Notes: generated from the sequence alone by a model not told the origin. A stretch of 64,000 bases of DNA from Labilithrix sp. (GCA_019637175.1 JAHBWD010000042.1:1-64000), one strand, 5' to 3'. Shown: positions 45,401-54,014, counted from the first letter of the stretch. Numbers and translations: made by a program.

Positions 45401-46383
45401 TTGCCGCGCGGGCGCGAGAGCTTGGTGAGCGTCGGGTCGCGCGGATCGGGCGTCGCGACGAGGGGCGGCGCGTCCGGGATCGCCTTCGCGGTGCGCAGCT
45501 CTTCCTTCAGGATGCCGAGCATGTCGACGAGCGCGGCGTTGCCCTTGCCCGCGACGCGATCGGCGGCGGTGCGCTCGTGCGGCTTCTTCTTGGGGGCGCC
45601 CGCGCGGAGCCCGTAGGGATCGACGTCGTTCGAGAGGAGGCGGAGGAGCGCGTTGGCGAGCTCGACGAGCCGCGGATACGAGAGCGCGGGGCGCGCGACG
45701 CCCATCGACACGTCGGTCGGCCGATAGCCGCGGCGTGCGTCGAACCGCGCGAGCGCGGCTTGCGCGTCGGGCGAGCCTTCGACGTCGTTCATCACCCGCG
45801 AGAGCGCGCGCGTGAGGTGAGGGATCGTGTCGTCGTTGTAGAGATCGGTGACGCGGCCGAGCATGTCCGACAGCTCGGTGCGGATGTCGGCTTCCGTCGC
45901 GGCGCCCGGTGCGGAAGGCGGATCGCACGACTTGGCCTCGTCGGCGTTCTCGAGATCCTTGAGCCCGACCTTCTCGTTCGCGAGCGCGGTGTCGAAGGCG
46001 GCGATGAGATCGTCGCGCCTGCGGGCGAGCGCCTCGATCTTGGCGACGCGGCGCGTGCGGTTCGCGACCTGCTGCTCGATCGAGACCGGCTTGCCGTGGA
46101 CGTCGAACGCGGGCTCGAGCGGAGGGAGCTTGGCGACGTCGACCGTGTCGGCGAACTCGCCGGCGGCGTTCGCGTGACAGACGGCGTGGTACGAGATGCC
46201 GGCGACGTCGTCGCGCAGCGCCTGCGCCCCGACGCGATCGCACACCATCGTGTACATCTCGCGCCCGAGCGATCCGCGCTTCGGGGTGACGCGGTTCGTG
46301 GAAAAGTCCGCGGCGCAGCCCATCGACGCGACGAGCGCGACGAGCGACACGATCCCGATGCGCCCGGTACCCCGTACCCTCAC
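42463..46383 (-). CDS. Giant lipoprotein, unknown function
   Basis: A 1306-residue lipoprotein (signal peptide ending VASMGC) starting at a GTG. The mature protein is mostly helical with many conserved-looking acidic/aromatic blocks (YRGYRDDDAPVLDLIHAFGQ, DMLQVFEDDANLTALLHA) and about 20 cysteines, suggesting an exported, disulfide-containing scaffold. I recognise no domain. Its stop overlaps the start of the FadL gene, so a direct partnership with the transporter is likely. Divergent from the prolyl oligopeptidase gene across 70 bp. Confidence 0.85.
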   Translation of the reverse strand: MRVRGTGRIGIVSLVALVASMGCAADFSTNRVTPKRGSLGREMYTMVCDRVGAQALRDDVAGISYHAVCHANAAGEFADTVDVAKLPPLEPAFDVHGKPVSIEQQVANRTRRVAKIEALARRRDDLIAAFDTALANEKVGLKDLENADEAKSCDPPSAPGAATEADIRTELSDMLGRVTDLYNDDTIPHLTRALSRVMNDVEGSPDAQAALARFDARRGYRPTDVSMGVARPALSYPRLVELANALLRLLSNDVDPYGLRAGAPKKKPHERTAADRVAGKGNAALVDMLGILKEELRTAKAIPDAPPLVATPDPRDPTLTKLSRPRGNLELARTILLAQDPAFSVGEPRWIVARDARGVAKVALENGKVPAPFVDLTGPGGGPDGLPDVDDLGRFKTTGGLAPSPFLELGVKESAPRDGAGRALRGSATAYEYVDVSATFLSSLSRDLVPLLDPDPAREHETVMDLLAGFTVVAGRRQDGKDSVRAYDGKQVAYRGYRDDDAPVLDLIHAFGQVLADPTTDDTLALLQQLARDKPRILARLIGAGLRVKEIADRHPEASIPGDSTLWDEMLDVVAKMAAKPKLLEDVIRAFGDPRTQGLATSGAAYMTMRDQLTYDRNNLNGLPFNVTKGRVETLVTPVDRSKADTGWNQSAFQRFLRALHDINGLSICTKPGAVAHIVWNGLPLDFPSFPAQAACFTLGADIPPNPMPLCGMFRIENVGHDLIDAVLGRVKLDIRDDCMRRLVDSPLTGIVGGADAFLEDVSGIKGFNTKPTVPGIARLVYFDLPHDGLPGDMQNAKTRNFLRDLFDPAETLVCPPAPFTDTDGKTLNIRKCSAFKDTVRGRDLDALFPLEQFGFVEAAKPLAQAFYDNDANLLFVDLFDVLHVHWGTNRQSADECNKGAPKSDARWCSQDGAMTYEPLIAEALRSDLFPALLESTRELSTLTIPHCDARDAAGTCTKTTTYDGVKVLAEAVKAMVDPEKNKGLKQRNGDAGVVRNDGTKNTQVTPIYLLIDALKGFDRRLDEHKAKTPGDDRLPQWRRARSQIVDQLFAVQGTGASARLSNPAVEKLLPVLVGALRAQIAANCPDPAKVCAWGRVELPGKASDVVTGPTFATVLDLLDAIRSDAAARTELERLLVFLLQSAQADASKTTLTALVDMLQVFEDDANLTALLHAVSDAAAPETLDESGRVASRGLLLATVEVFARILGEARDANGTRLCKREIDPNRTLAVVLRRLVTAPGDGRPPPIDVLIDVTADVHRREPSVTTKLEPTDYASIAHEVSDFCTHPSRGLEQMYEVIKQATKDL

Positions 46384-46453
46384 CCTTCGCGAGGTATAGT
46401 TTCCGGATCCTGCGCGTGCAAACGTTAATTTCGGAACGTTCCGTATTTTTAGA
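46384..46453. promoter_or_regulatory. Divergent promoter with 12-bp palindrome CGGAACGTTCCG
   Basis: The perfect palindrome CGGAACGTTCCG lies at 46432-46443, ten bases before the ATG of the peptidase gene. Related half-sites TTCCGGA (near 46401) and AACGTT (46421-46426) are close. The region is AT-rich for this genome. This arrangement is what a dimeric repressor operator looks like; the regulator is unknown. Confidence 0.55.
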
Positions 46454-48763
46454 ATGAAGAGGGTTCACAAGGGAATTCTTGGCGTTTTCGCGGCGACGAT
46501 CGTCGCGTGCGCGAGCCCGCCCGCGCCCCCGGCGTCGCCCGCGCCCGCGTCGGCCGCTTCGGCGCGCGCGCCCGTGGCCGCGCGGCGGGCGCCGCCCGTC
46601 CCGGCGGCTCGCCGCCCGACGACGCAGGACTTCTTCGGCACGCGCGTCGTCGACGACTACCAGTGGCTCGAGGACGCGAAGAGCGCCGAGGTGAAGGCGT
46701 TCACGGACGCGCAGAACGCGCTCGCGCGCGCGTACTTCGACGGCGTGCCCGAGCGCGCCGCCGTCCGCGATCGCCTCGCCCAGCTCCTCGGCGCGAGCGC
46801 CGGCGATTACCTCGCCGTGCGCGCGACGGGCGGATCGATCTTCGTGCTCGTCACGAGGCCGCCGAAGCAGCAGCCGCTGCTCGTCGTGCGCGCCGACGGC
46901 GCCGATCCGGCGACGGAGCGCGTCGTCCTCGATCCCAACGTGCTCGATCCGACGGGCAAGACGACGATCGACTTCTTCGTCCCGTCGCCGGACAAGAAGC
47001 GCGTCGCGATCTCGCTCTCCAAGGACGGAACGGAGAGCGGCGACCTTCACGTGTACGACGTGGCCACGGGCAAGGAGCAGGGCGACGTCATCGCGCGCGT
47101 CCACGGCGGCACCGCGGGCGGGAGCGTCGCCTGGAACGCCGCGGGCACCGGCTTCTACTACACGCGCTACCCGCGCGCGGGCGAGCGCCCCGAGGCGGAT
47201 CTCGACTTCTTCCAGCAGGTCTGGTTCCACGACCTCGGGACGCCCAAGGACGCGCTCTCGCTCGGGCGCGAGCTCTCGCGCATCTCCGAGATCGAGCTCG
47301 AACGAAGCGACGACGGGCACGTGCTCGCGCAGATCAGAGACGGCGACGGCGGCGACGTCGAGCACTTCGTCTTGCGCGCGACCGCGAAGGAGTGGACGCG
47401 CGTTTCGAAGATCGCCGATCGGATCTCGCACGCGACCTTCGGGGCCGACGGCAAGCTTTACGCGATCAGCCGCAAGGGCGCCTCGCGCGGGAAGGTCGTC
47501 GCCTTCGCGCCGCCGTTCGACAAGCCGCCGGAGACGATCTTCCCCGAGGGCGACGGCGTCATCGAGGACGTCGCGGTCACGAAGTCGGCGCTCTACCTCG
47601 TCGAGCTCGTCTCGGGCCCGTCGCGCATGCGCCGCGTGCCCCTCGGCGTCAGGCCCGAGCCGCTCGCGCGCGACGCCTCGAAGCCGAAGAAGGGCGACAA
47701 GAAGCCTCCGGCGGGGCCCACCACGATCGCGCCGGGCGCGCGCGGGATCACCGCTGCCGAGCTGCCGCTGCCGCCGATCGCGAGCGTCACCGCCGTCACG
47801 CGCATCGGAGAAGATCTGCTCGTACGGAGCGAGACCTACCTCGAGCCGCCCGCGTGGTATCGCTACCGCGCGAGCGAGCATCGCCTTGTGAAGACGGCGA
47901 TGGCGAAGGCGCCTCTGGCCGACATGAGCGACGTCGAGGTGCTCCGCGAGACGTGCACGTCGAGCGACGGCACGAAGGTGCCGATGAGCATCTTGCGGAA
48001 GAAGGGCACGAAGCTCGAGTCGCAGAGCCCGACGCTGCTCACCGGCTACGGCGGCTTCGGCGTCAGCCGCAAGCCTCGCCTCCGCGCGTGGTACCGCGTG
48101 TGGCTCGAGCGGGGCGGCGTCTTGGCCGAAGCGAACCTGCGAGGCGGAGGCGAGCTCGGCGAAGACTGGCACGCGGCGGGCAAGCTCGAACGCAAGCAGA
48201 ACGTCTTCGACGACTTCGCCGCGTGCGCGAAGCGCCTCGTCGAGCTCCGGTACACGACGCCGGCGCGCCTCGCCATCACCGGGCGATCGAACGGCGGGCT
48301 CTTGATGGGCGCGGCGATCACGCAGCACCCGGAGCTCTTCCGCGCCGTCGTCTCCGGCGTCGGGATCTACGACATGCTGCGCACGGAGCTATCGCCGAAC
48401 GGCGCGTTCAACGTGACCGAGTACGGGACGGTCGAAGACGAGGCGCAGTTTCGCGCGATGCACGCGTACTCGCCGTTCCATCGCGTGAGGGACGGCGTCG
48501 CGTATCCCGCGGTGCTCTTCATGACGGGCGCCAACGATCCGCGGGTCGATCCGTATCACTCTCGGAAGATGACCGCGCGCATGCAGGCGGCGACGTCGTC
48601 GGATCGTCCCATCCTCCTTCGCGCGAGCGCCGACACGGGGCACGGGATGGGCACCCCGCTCGCCGCGGAGATCGAGGAGACGACCGACATGCTCGCGTTC
48701 CTCTTCCACGAGCTCGGCGTCGAGACGCCCGAGACGTCCGAGGCGTCCAAGACGTCGAGGTGA
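46454..48763 (+). CDS. Prolyl oligopeptidase (S9A), lipoprotein
   Basis: A 769-residue serine peptidase. The signal peptide ends IVACAS (Cys19), then a Pro/Ala-rich spacer (20-50). The propeller (about 120-470) gates the alpha/beta-hydrolase catalytic domain, which has the triad Ser612 (TGRSNGG), Asp695 (GANDPRV) and His730 (DTGHGMG) and an oxyanion region GYGGFGVS. It cleaves short peptides after proline, here probably outside the cytoplasm. The ATG at 46454 lacks a strong ribosome-binding site. Confidence 0.95.
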   Translation: MKRVHKGILGVFAATIVACASPPAPPASPAPASAASARAPVAARRAPPVPAARRPTTQDFFGTRVVDDYQWLEDAKSAEVKAFTDAQNALARAYFDGVPERAAVRDRLAQLLGASAGDYLAVRATGGSIFVLVTRPPKQQPLLVVRADGADPATERVVLDPNVLDPTGKTTIDFFVPSPDKKRVAISLSKDGTESGDLHVYDVATGKEQGDVIARVHGGTAGGSVAWNAAGTGFYYTRYPRAGERPEADLDFFQQVWFHDLGTPKDALSLGRELSRISEIELERSDDGHVLAQIRDGDGGDVEHFVLRATAKEWTRVSKIADRISHATFGADGKLYAISRKGASRGKVVAFAPPFDKPPETIFPEGDGVIEDVAVTKSALYLVELVSGPSRMRRVPLGVRPEPLARDASKPKKGDKKPPAGPTTIAPGARGITAAELPLPPIASVTAVTRIGEDLLVRSETYLEPPAWYRYRASEHRLVKTAMAKAPLADMSDVEVLRETCTSSDGTKVPMSILRKKGTKLESQSPTLLTGYGGFGVSRKPRLRAWYRVWLERGGVLAEANLRGGGELGEDWHAAGKLERKQNVFDDFAACAKRLVELRYTTPARLAITGRSNGGLLMGAAITQHPELFRAVVSGVGIYDMLRTELSPNGAFNVTEYGTVEDEAQFRAMHAYSPFHRVRDGVAYPAVLFMTGANDPRVDPYHSRKMTARMQAATSSDRPILLRASADTGHGMGTPLAAEIEETTDMLAFLFHELGVETPETSEASKTSR

Positions 48764-48778
48764 AGTGATCCGCGCGCC

Positions 48779-49597
48779 GTGCTGCGATACATTCGAAGCG
48801 TGGAGAGGCATCCGCTCCTCGGCACGCTCCTGGCCGACACCTATCGTCTCGATTCGCTCCTTCACGAGGGGCGCCGCAACGATCTGTTCGTCGCCGAAGA
48901 CGCCGAGCGGCATCGCTGGGTCCTGAAGATCCCGCGCGACGCGTCGAACGCCGAGACCGAGATCCTCGCGCGCGAGGCGGCGTTTCTCTCGGCGATCGAC
49001 CACCCCAACGTGGTCGCGATGCAGGACATCGGCGCCGACGGCATGCAGGCCTACCTCGCGCTCGAGGCGCTCGAGGGCGAGACCCTCGCCGAGGCGATGG
49101 AGCGCCTCGGGGCGATGGAGGCGCACGAGGTCCTCACGATCTTCTGGCAGGTGCTCGCCGGCGTGAAGGCGATGCACGAGGCCGACGTGATTCATCGCGA
49201 TCTCCGGCCGCGCAACGTCTTCCTCGTGACGCGGGAGCAGAGGCCGCCGATCGTGAAGCTCATCGACTTCGCCTCCGGCAAGCTCCTTCGGCCCGATCAC
49301 CCGGACACGTCGGAGGAGCCGCCGTACCCGATCGGCGCGCATCGCTACATGGCGCCCGAGCAGCACCGCGGCGAGATCGCCGGGCCCTGGGTCGACGTCT
49401 ACTCGGTAGGCGTGATGCTCTACGCCGCGTTCGTGGGCGAGCTGCCCGAGCACGGCACGCGCGTGAGCGCGCATCGCGAAGTGTCTCCCGCGATCGACGA
49501 GGTCGTCTCCCGCGCGCTCGCGGAAGATCGCGACGAGCGACACGCCAGCGCCGCCGAGCTCCAAGAGGCGCTGACGCGCGCGATCCTCGTGACGTGA
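48779..49597 (+). CDS. Divergent Hanks-type kinase, possible pseudokinase
   Basis: A 272-residue kinase domain without other domains. Starts may be GTG 48779 or GTG 48800 (RHPLLGTLLADTYRL); the second is closer to typical kinases. The VAIK lysine is present (WVLKIPRD), as are the E-helix (EAAFLSAID), HRD with R at the Lys position (VIHRDLRPRNVFLV), and an APE (RYMAPEQ). The glycine loop is degenerate (LHEGRRNDLFVAED) and the DFG motif is DFA (LIDFASGKL). Activity is uncertain. Confidence 0.8.
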   Translation: MLRYIRSVERHPLLGTLLADTYRLDSLLHEGRRNDLFVAEDAERHRWVLKIPRDASNAETEILAREAAFLSAIDHPNVVAMQDIGADGMQAYLALEALEGETLAEAMERLGAMEAHEVLTIFWQVLAGVKAMHEADVIHRDLRPRNVFLVTREQRPPIVKLIDFASGKLLRPDHPDTSEEPPYPIGAHRYMAPEQHRGEIAGPWVDVYSVGVMLYAAFVGELPEHGTRVSAHREVSPAIDEVVSRALAEDRDERHASAAELQEALTRAILVT

Positions 49598-49600
49598 CCT

Positions 49601-50323
49601 TCACTCGTCGATGATCTGAGGCGCGAGCGACGAACGAGGATCGAGATCGGGATCGGGCCGCGGCGGGACGAGCGCGCGCGCTCGCTGGACGTAGACCGAG
49701 ACCACCGGGGCCGAAGCCGCGCGATCGAGATCGGCGGCGGCCTCTGCGCCGCCCTTCGTCTTGAGGAGGTAGAGGCCGCGGAGGTAGTGGAACACCGGTT
49801 CGTTGATCCGAGGCCACGGCGCGTTCGGCGGGCGCGAGGCGCCGGCGCGATCGAACAGCGCGTCGGCGGCGGCGCGATCGCCGAGCTGGTGCTTCGCGAT
49901 CGCGAGGAGGAGCGTGTCCTCCGGCGGCGAGGCCGGCGATCCGATCGACTCGAGCATGCGCGCGGCGCGCCCGACGTCGCGGCCGACCATGACGAGGCCC
50001 GCGGCCTCGAGCAGGGAAGCCGCGTGGAAGAGCCCGGCGTCCTTCTTCTCGGGAGCCTCGATCGTCGCGAGCAGGGCCAGCGATGCGTCGAGCTCGCCTC
50101 CGAGGTGAAGACACAGCGCGCGGGTGTAGATCGCGCCCGTGCGTACACCGCGCGAGAGGCGCATCCAGCTCCGCTCGAGGCGCTCGGCGGCGCCTTGCGC
50201 CTCCGCCCACCGGCCCTCGGCGACGAGGCGCTTCGGGCGCCTGGCGACGACGAAGCTCCACGCGGAGAGCGCGGTGAAGGCGAGCGCCACGATCGGCACG
50301 AGCAGCAAGACGAGCTCAGGCAC
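49601..50323 (-). CDS. Membrane-anchored TPR-like protein
   Basis: A 240-residue protein with one N-terminal membrane helix (MPELVLLLVPIVALAFTALS) and a soluble part of helical hairpins (GRWAEAQGAAERLERSW, EAAGLVMVGRDVGRAARM, KHQLGDRAAADALFDRAG) similar to tetratricopeptide repeats. It starts 25 bp after the GspD stop and is probably co-transcribed, which suggests a role in secretin assembly or a secretion complex. Its stop is three bp from the opposing kinase gene end. Confidence 0.7.
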   Translation of the reverse strand: MPELVLLLVPIVALAFTALSAWSFVVARRPKRLVAEGRWAEAQGAAERLERSWMRLSRGVRTGAIYTRALCLHLGGELDASLALLATIEAPEKKDAGLFHAASLLEAAGLVMVGRDVGRAARMLESIGSPASPPEDTLLLAIAKHQLGDRAAADALFDRAGASRPPNAPWPRINEPVFHYLRGLYLLKTKGGAEAAADLDRAASAPVVSVYVQRARALVPPRPDPDLDPRSSLAPQIIDE

Positions 50324-50348
50324 CCGGCGGTCACGATATCACCGCTCA

Positions 50349-52625
50349 TCACCGCTCGATCACGGTGGGGCGCGCGGCGCCCGCTCCGTTCGACGGCGGA
50401 GGCGCGGCGGCGGGCCTCGCGGCGCCCGACGGCGCCTGCGGAACCGGCATCTCGAGCGGCGGGCGCGCGACGACGCCTTCGGGCTCCTTCTGCGGCGCCG
50501 CCGCGGCCTCCTCGCGCCGCACCTCGACGTCGCGGTGCTTCAGGCGGATGTCGGCGAGCAGGCCGCGCGCGCGCTTCCAGTCGTGCGGCGCCTTCCACTC
50601 GTGCTGACCGGAGAAGATGCTGTCGCGATCGATCAGCTCCTGGCGCTCTTGCATCTTGCGCTCGAAGATCCGGCGCAGATCCTGCTGGTCGCGGATGATG
50701 TAAGGCGTGAGGACGAGGATCAGGTTCGACTTCTCGTGCCGATCGTTGCGCGTACGGAAGAGCGCGCCGATGAGCGGAATGTCGCCGAGCACCGGGACCT
50801 TCGTCTCCGAGCGCGAGAGGCGCGTCCGCACGAGGCCGCCGATGACGACCGTCTCCGCGTCCTTCACCGTGAGCGTCGTGTTCGCGGTGCGCTCGAGGTA
50901 GCTGATCGTCCCGAACTGATCGCCCTTGTCGGGCGTGCTCTGGATGTCGCTGATCATCTCCTCGATGTCGAGGCGCACCTCGTTCGAGTCGTTGAGGTGC
51001 GGCGTGACCTTGATGCGCGGGCCGATGCCGCGGAAGTTGCTGGCGACGGCGCCGCCGGAGTTCTGCGTCGGGTTGGGAGGAAGCCCCGGGATCTGCCCGG
51101 GGAAGAACGTCGTCTGGGGCGCGTTCGGCTGGAGCGACGTCTGGAGCTGCACCTTGATCTCGGCGGCCGTGTTGTCGCTCGCGAGGATGTGCGGCGTCGA
51201 CACGATGTCGGCCGACTTCGAGACCGCGATCGCGCTGAGCAGCGCGCCGAAGCTCGGGATCGTGCTGAGCCCCGGGACGTTCGAGCTCTTCAGGAACGGG
51301 ATCTCCGGGCCGCGCACGCCGAGCGCGAACGCCTGGAGCTCGGTGCTCGACGGCGTTCCCGCCGACGCGAGCGGACGGAACCCTCCATAGTTGGTCTGAT
51401 CGCCCGGACCGAACGCCGCCGGCGTCGGGAAGCCGCCGTGCCACGCGACGCCGAGATCGAGCCCCCTGTCGGCGGAGACGTCGAGGACGACCGCCTCGAT
51501 GAAGACCTGTCGCTTCGGGCGATCGAGCGCGTCGATCACCGCCTTGATCGGGACGAAGTCACGCGGCGTCGCGGTCACGATGAGCGAGTTGGTGGTCTCG
51601 TCGGCGCTCACCTTCGCCATCGCCTCGAGCACCGCCGCCGGCGCGTTGGCCGTCGCGGTCTTCGTGCCGCCGGAGGCGGCCGTGATCCCGCCGCCCGCGG
51701 CGCCGCCGCCGATCGCCTCGTTGATGGGCCCGACGATCTTCTTCGCGTCGGCGTGCTGGAGCGAGACGACGCGCACCTGCGCTTCGCTCGACGGCGCGAC
51801 GTCGATCTGCTCGAGGAGCGAGAGGATGCGCTCGTAGGATCCTCTCGTGGCGACGATGACGAGCGCGTTCGGGCGCTCGAGCGCGACGAGGCGGCCGACG
51901 TGCAGCGGTCCGGCGGGCGCGTCGGCCTTCTTCTCCTTGTCGAGGCCCATGATCTGCGAGAGCTGCTTCTCGACCTGGCTCGAGGGAACGTTGCGGAGAG
52001 GCTGGAGCCAGAGCTTGTCTTCCTCGCCGGCGGCGTCGATCGCGTCGAGCACCTCGAGCATGCGCCGGAGGTTCGCGGCGGTCTCGGTGATGATGAGCAG
52101 GTTCCCCGCGGGGTAGGGGACGATGCTCGCGTCCTTCGTCGCGAGCTTGCCGAGGACGTCTTGCGACACCTGCTCGGCGGAGAGGTGCGCCAGGCGATGA
52201 ATGCGCGTCACGTAGCGCTCCTCGCGAGGGAGCTCTCCGCGCTCGATCGGCGTGAGCTGCCGCGCGATGTCTTGTGACTCGACGATCTTGAGGAACCCCG
52301 CTTGCGGCACGACGGTGAGCCCGTTGGCGGCGAGCACCGCGAGGAACGCTTGATACGCCTCGGCGACGGTGACCTTCTGCGGGGCGTAGACGCTCGCCTT
52401 GGTCTTGGCGAGCTTGGGGCTCGCGATCACGAAGCGCTTGCCGGTCAGCTCGCCGATCACGCGGACGAGCTCGCCGAGCTCGGCGTCTTCGAGCTGGAGG
52501 GCGACCTTGTCGGACGGAGGCTTGGGGGCGTGCGCGAACGGTGAATCGGGAGCGGCCGTCGTGCGGCGCGCGATCGAGAGCGCGGAGAGAGCGACGAGGA
52601 GGGCGCAGGCGAAGCGGAGGCGCAT
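50349..52625 (-). CDS. gspD: Type II secretion system secretin GspD
   Basis: A 758-residue secretin; the ATG at 52625 gives a proper signal peptide (FACALLVALSALSIARRTTA). The N0 domain (VALQLEDAELGELVRVIGEL), N1-N3 modules with a Gly/Ala-rich loop (GGGAAGGGITAASGGTK), and the secretin domain (VFIEAVVLDVSADRGLDLGV ... VIGGLVRTRLSRSETKVPVL) are present. The secretin forms the outer-membrane gate for type II secretion. No other gsp genes are in the window; a C-terminal Pro/Ala-rich tail is present. Confidence 0.95.
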   Translation of the reverse strand: MRLRFACALLVALSALSIARRTTAAPDSPFAHAPKPPSDKVALQLEDAELGELVRVIGELTGKRFVIASPKLAKTKASVYAPQKVTVAEAYQAFLAVLAANGLTVVPQAGFLKIVESQDIARQLTPIERGELPREERYVTRIHRLAHLSAEQVSQDVLGKLATKDASIVPYPAGNLLIITETAANLRRMLEVLDAIDAAGEEDKLWLQPLRNVPSSQVEKQLSQIMGLDKEKKADAPAGPLHVGRLVALERPNALVIVATRGSYERILSLLEQIDVAPSSEAQVRVVSLQHADAKKIVGPINEAIGGGAAGGGITAASGGTKTATANAPAAVLEAMAKVSADETTNSLIVTATPRDFVPIKAVIDALDRPKRQVFIEAVVLDVSADRGLDLGVAWHGGFPTPAAFGPGDQTNYGGFRPLASAGTPSSTELQAFALGVRGPEIPFLKSSNVPGLSTIPSFGALLSAIAVSKSADIVSTPHILASDNTAAEIKVQLQTSLQPNAPQTTFFPGQIPGLPPNPTQNSGGAVASNFRGIGPRIKVTPHLNDSNEVRLDIEEMISDIQSTPDKGDQFGTISYLERTANTTLTVKDAETVVIGGLVRTRLSRSETKVPVLGDIPLIGALFRTRNDRHEKSNLILVLTPYIIRDQQDLRRIFERKMQERQELIDRDSIFSGQHEWKAPHDWKRARGLLADIRLKHRDVEVRREEAAAAPQKEPEGVVARPPLEMPVPQAPSGAARPAAAPPPSNGAGAARPTVIER

Positions 52626-52873
52626 CGATCCGGAGACGGGCGGATCGACGCGTGCATTCCGCACGCGAGGTCGTTGACGAAGTGTCAGTCGCGAAGGCGA
52701 TCCGTACGCCGTCGACGCGATCCGCGCCCGAGGGCGGCGCTTCGCCGACGAAGTCCAGGCCGCACGCAGCGACGAGCACCCCGCGAGCGAAATCGCGGCC
52801 GCCCGACGCACGAGCGATGGCGGAGCCGATCGCGCCACGGCCACGGGATCGCACGGTCGGAGGCGGACATCGC

Positions 52874-52902
52874 TTGACAATGGCCGCACAATTTCAGAAG
52901 GT
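52874..52902 (+). promoter_or_regulatory. Promoter candidate for tRNA-Phe
   Basis: A perfect -35 TTGACA lies at 52874-52879, about 35 bases before the tRNA 5' end. The -10 region is weak (AGAAGG near 52896-52901). The placement fits a tRNA promoter. Confidence 0.45.
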
Positions 52903-52913
52903 TCCGCCGCCGA

Positions 52914-52986
52914 GCCCAGGTAGCTCAGTTGGTAGAGCAGGGGATTGAAAATCCCCGTGTCGGCGGTTCGATTCCGTCCCTGGGCA
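52914..52986 (+). tRNA. tRNA-Phe (anticodon GAA)
   Basis: A complete 73-base cloverleaf: acceptor GCCCAGG/CCTGGGC, D-arm GCTCAGTTGGTAGAGC, anticodon stem GGGGA/TCCCC with loop TTGAAAA (anticodon GAA), variable region GTGTC, T-arm GGCGG-TTCGATT-CCGTC with one G-T pair, discriminator A. CCA is not encoded. Confidence 0.97.
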
Positions 52987-52992
52987 CTACTT

Positions 52993-53015
52993 GAACCCGT
53001 GAATTTGCCGGGTTC
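52993..53015 (+). terminator. Hairpin downstream of tRNA-Phe
   Basis: GAACCCG (52993-52999) pairs with CGGGTTC (53009-53015) across a 9-base loop starting seven bases after the tRNA. There is no T-run, so termination is uncertain. Confidence 0.35.
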
Positions 53016-53052
53016 GAAGAGCGAGAGCCCGTACGACGACGGCGACAGCCGG

Positions 53053-53457
53053 TCACCGGCGAGGATCCGATCCGACCTCGTGAGCCGCCGCTTCGTCGTA
53101 GCGACCGCTCGTGATGACGACGGCGTCGGCCGGCGCCTCGCGCGCGAAGAAGTACGTGAAGGCGAAGACGCGCTCGCCGGCGGCGTCGACGAGCACGCGC
53201 TCGCGCACGTAGAGATCGGGGCAGCCCTCGAACGCGTCGAGCTCCGGTAGCTTCTCCGGCGCGATCGCGAAGAGCTCGCCGTGCGCGTGGACACCGTCGC
53301 CGCGCACGAGCGCGGGGTAGGGGCCGAGATCGATCAGGCGAAAGCGCTCGATCGTCACGGCCTCGCCGACGAACCTCGCGCCGAGCGCGACGAGCACGCG
53401 ATGGTTCGCGTGGCCGCGCATCAAGGTTCCGTAGACGAAGACGCGCTCGGCCTCCAC
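53053..53457 (-). CDS. Gamma-glutamylcyclotransferase-like (AIG2/GGCT) protein
   Basis: A 134-residue protein starting at a GTG at 53457. The family signature is clear: VFVYGTLMRGHANH at the N-terminus for substrate binding, and DAFEGCPDLYVRERV with the catalytic Glu. GGCT proteins cyclise gamma-glutamyl groups to release 5-oxoproline. It starts five bp after the stop of the FMN reductase gene, so the two are co-transcribed. Confidence 0.85.
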   Translation of the reverse strand: MEAERVFVYGTLMRGHANHRVLVALGARFVGEAVTIERFRLIDLGPYPALVRGDGVHAHGELFAIAPEKLPELDAFEGCPDLYVRERVLVDAAGERVFAFTYFFAREAPADAVVITSGRYDEAAAHEVGSDPRR

Positions 53458-53462
53458 GTCGT

Positions 53463-54014
53463 CTAGCTCGAGACGAACGCGGTGAAGCCCGCGAGGAGAT
53501 CGGAGAGGAGCTTCTTGACCTTCTCGTCGACGAGCTTGCCCTCGGCGTCGAACGCCTGGCCCGCGCTCGCGACGTAGAGCTGCTTTCCGAACCACGGCCG
53601 CGTGCCGAGCGTGCGCAGGATCGGCAGCCACGCGGCCTGCGAGAGGCGCGTGCCGCCCGCGCCGGGCGTGGCGCCGACGATCGCGACCGGCTTGTCGCCG
53701 AAGACGCTCGGGATGTCCTTCGGCGGGCGCGAGAGCCAGTCGATCGCGTTCTTGACGACGCCGGGGATGGAGTGGTTGTACTCCGGCGTCACGATCAGGA
53801 GCCCGTCGGCGGCCTTGATGCGCTCCTTGAGCGCGGTGACGGCGTCGGGGATCCCGGAGCCGCTCTCGACGTCGGCGTCGTAGAGGGGGATGCCGGAGAT
53901 CGACGCGACGTCGATCTCGGTGCCCGCGGGCGCGAGCTCCTTGGCCGCGCGGAGCAACCAACCGTTGAACGAGGCCTTCCGCAGGCTCCCGGCGATACCG
54001 ACGATCTTGGGCAT
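53463..54014 (-). CDS. NADPH-dependent FMN reductase
   Basis: A 183-residue flavodoxin-fold reductase with the FMN-binding loop AGSLRKASFN and the hallmark TPEYNHSIPGVVKNAIDWLS. It reduces FMN, quinones or azo compounds with NADPH in the cytoplasm. First gene of a two-gene run with the GGCT-like gene. Confidence 0.92.
   Translation of the reverse strand: MPKIVGIAGSLRKASFNGWLLRAAKELAPAGTEIDVASISGIPLYDADVESGSGIPDAVTALKERIKAADGLLIVTPEYNHSIPGVVKNAIDWLSRPPKDIPSVFGDKPVAIVGATPGAGGTRLSQAAWLPILRTLGTRPWFGKQLYVASAGQAFDAEGKLVDEKVKKLLSDLLAGFTAFVSS

Noticed and set aside
42464..48328. Very long minus-strand frame (over 2400 residues when joined to the FadL gene)
   Set aside because: Only the part from 42463 down to 41057 is protein-like (FadL). 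The rest is antisense or alternate frame of the giant lipoprotein and the prolyl oligopeptidase, held open by high GC.
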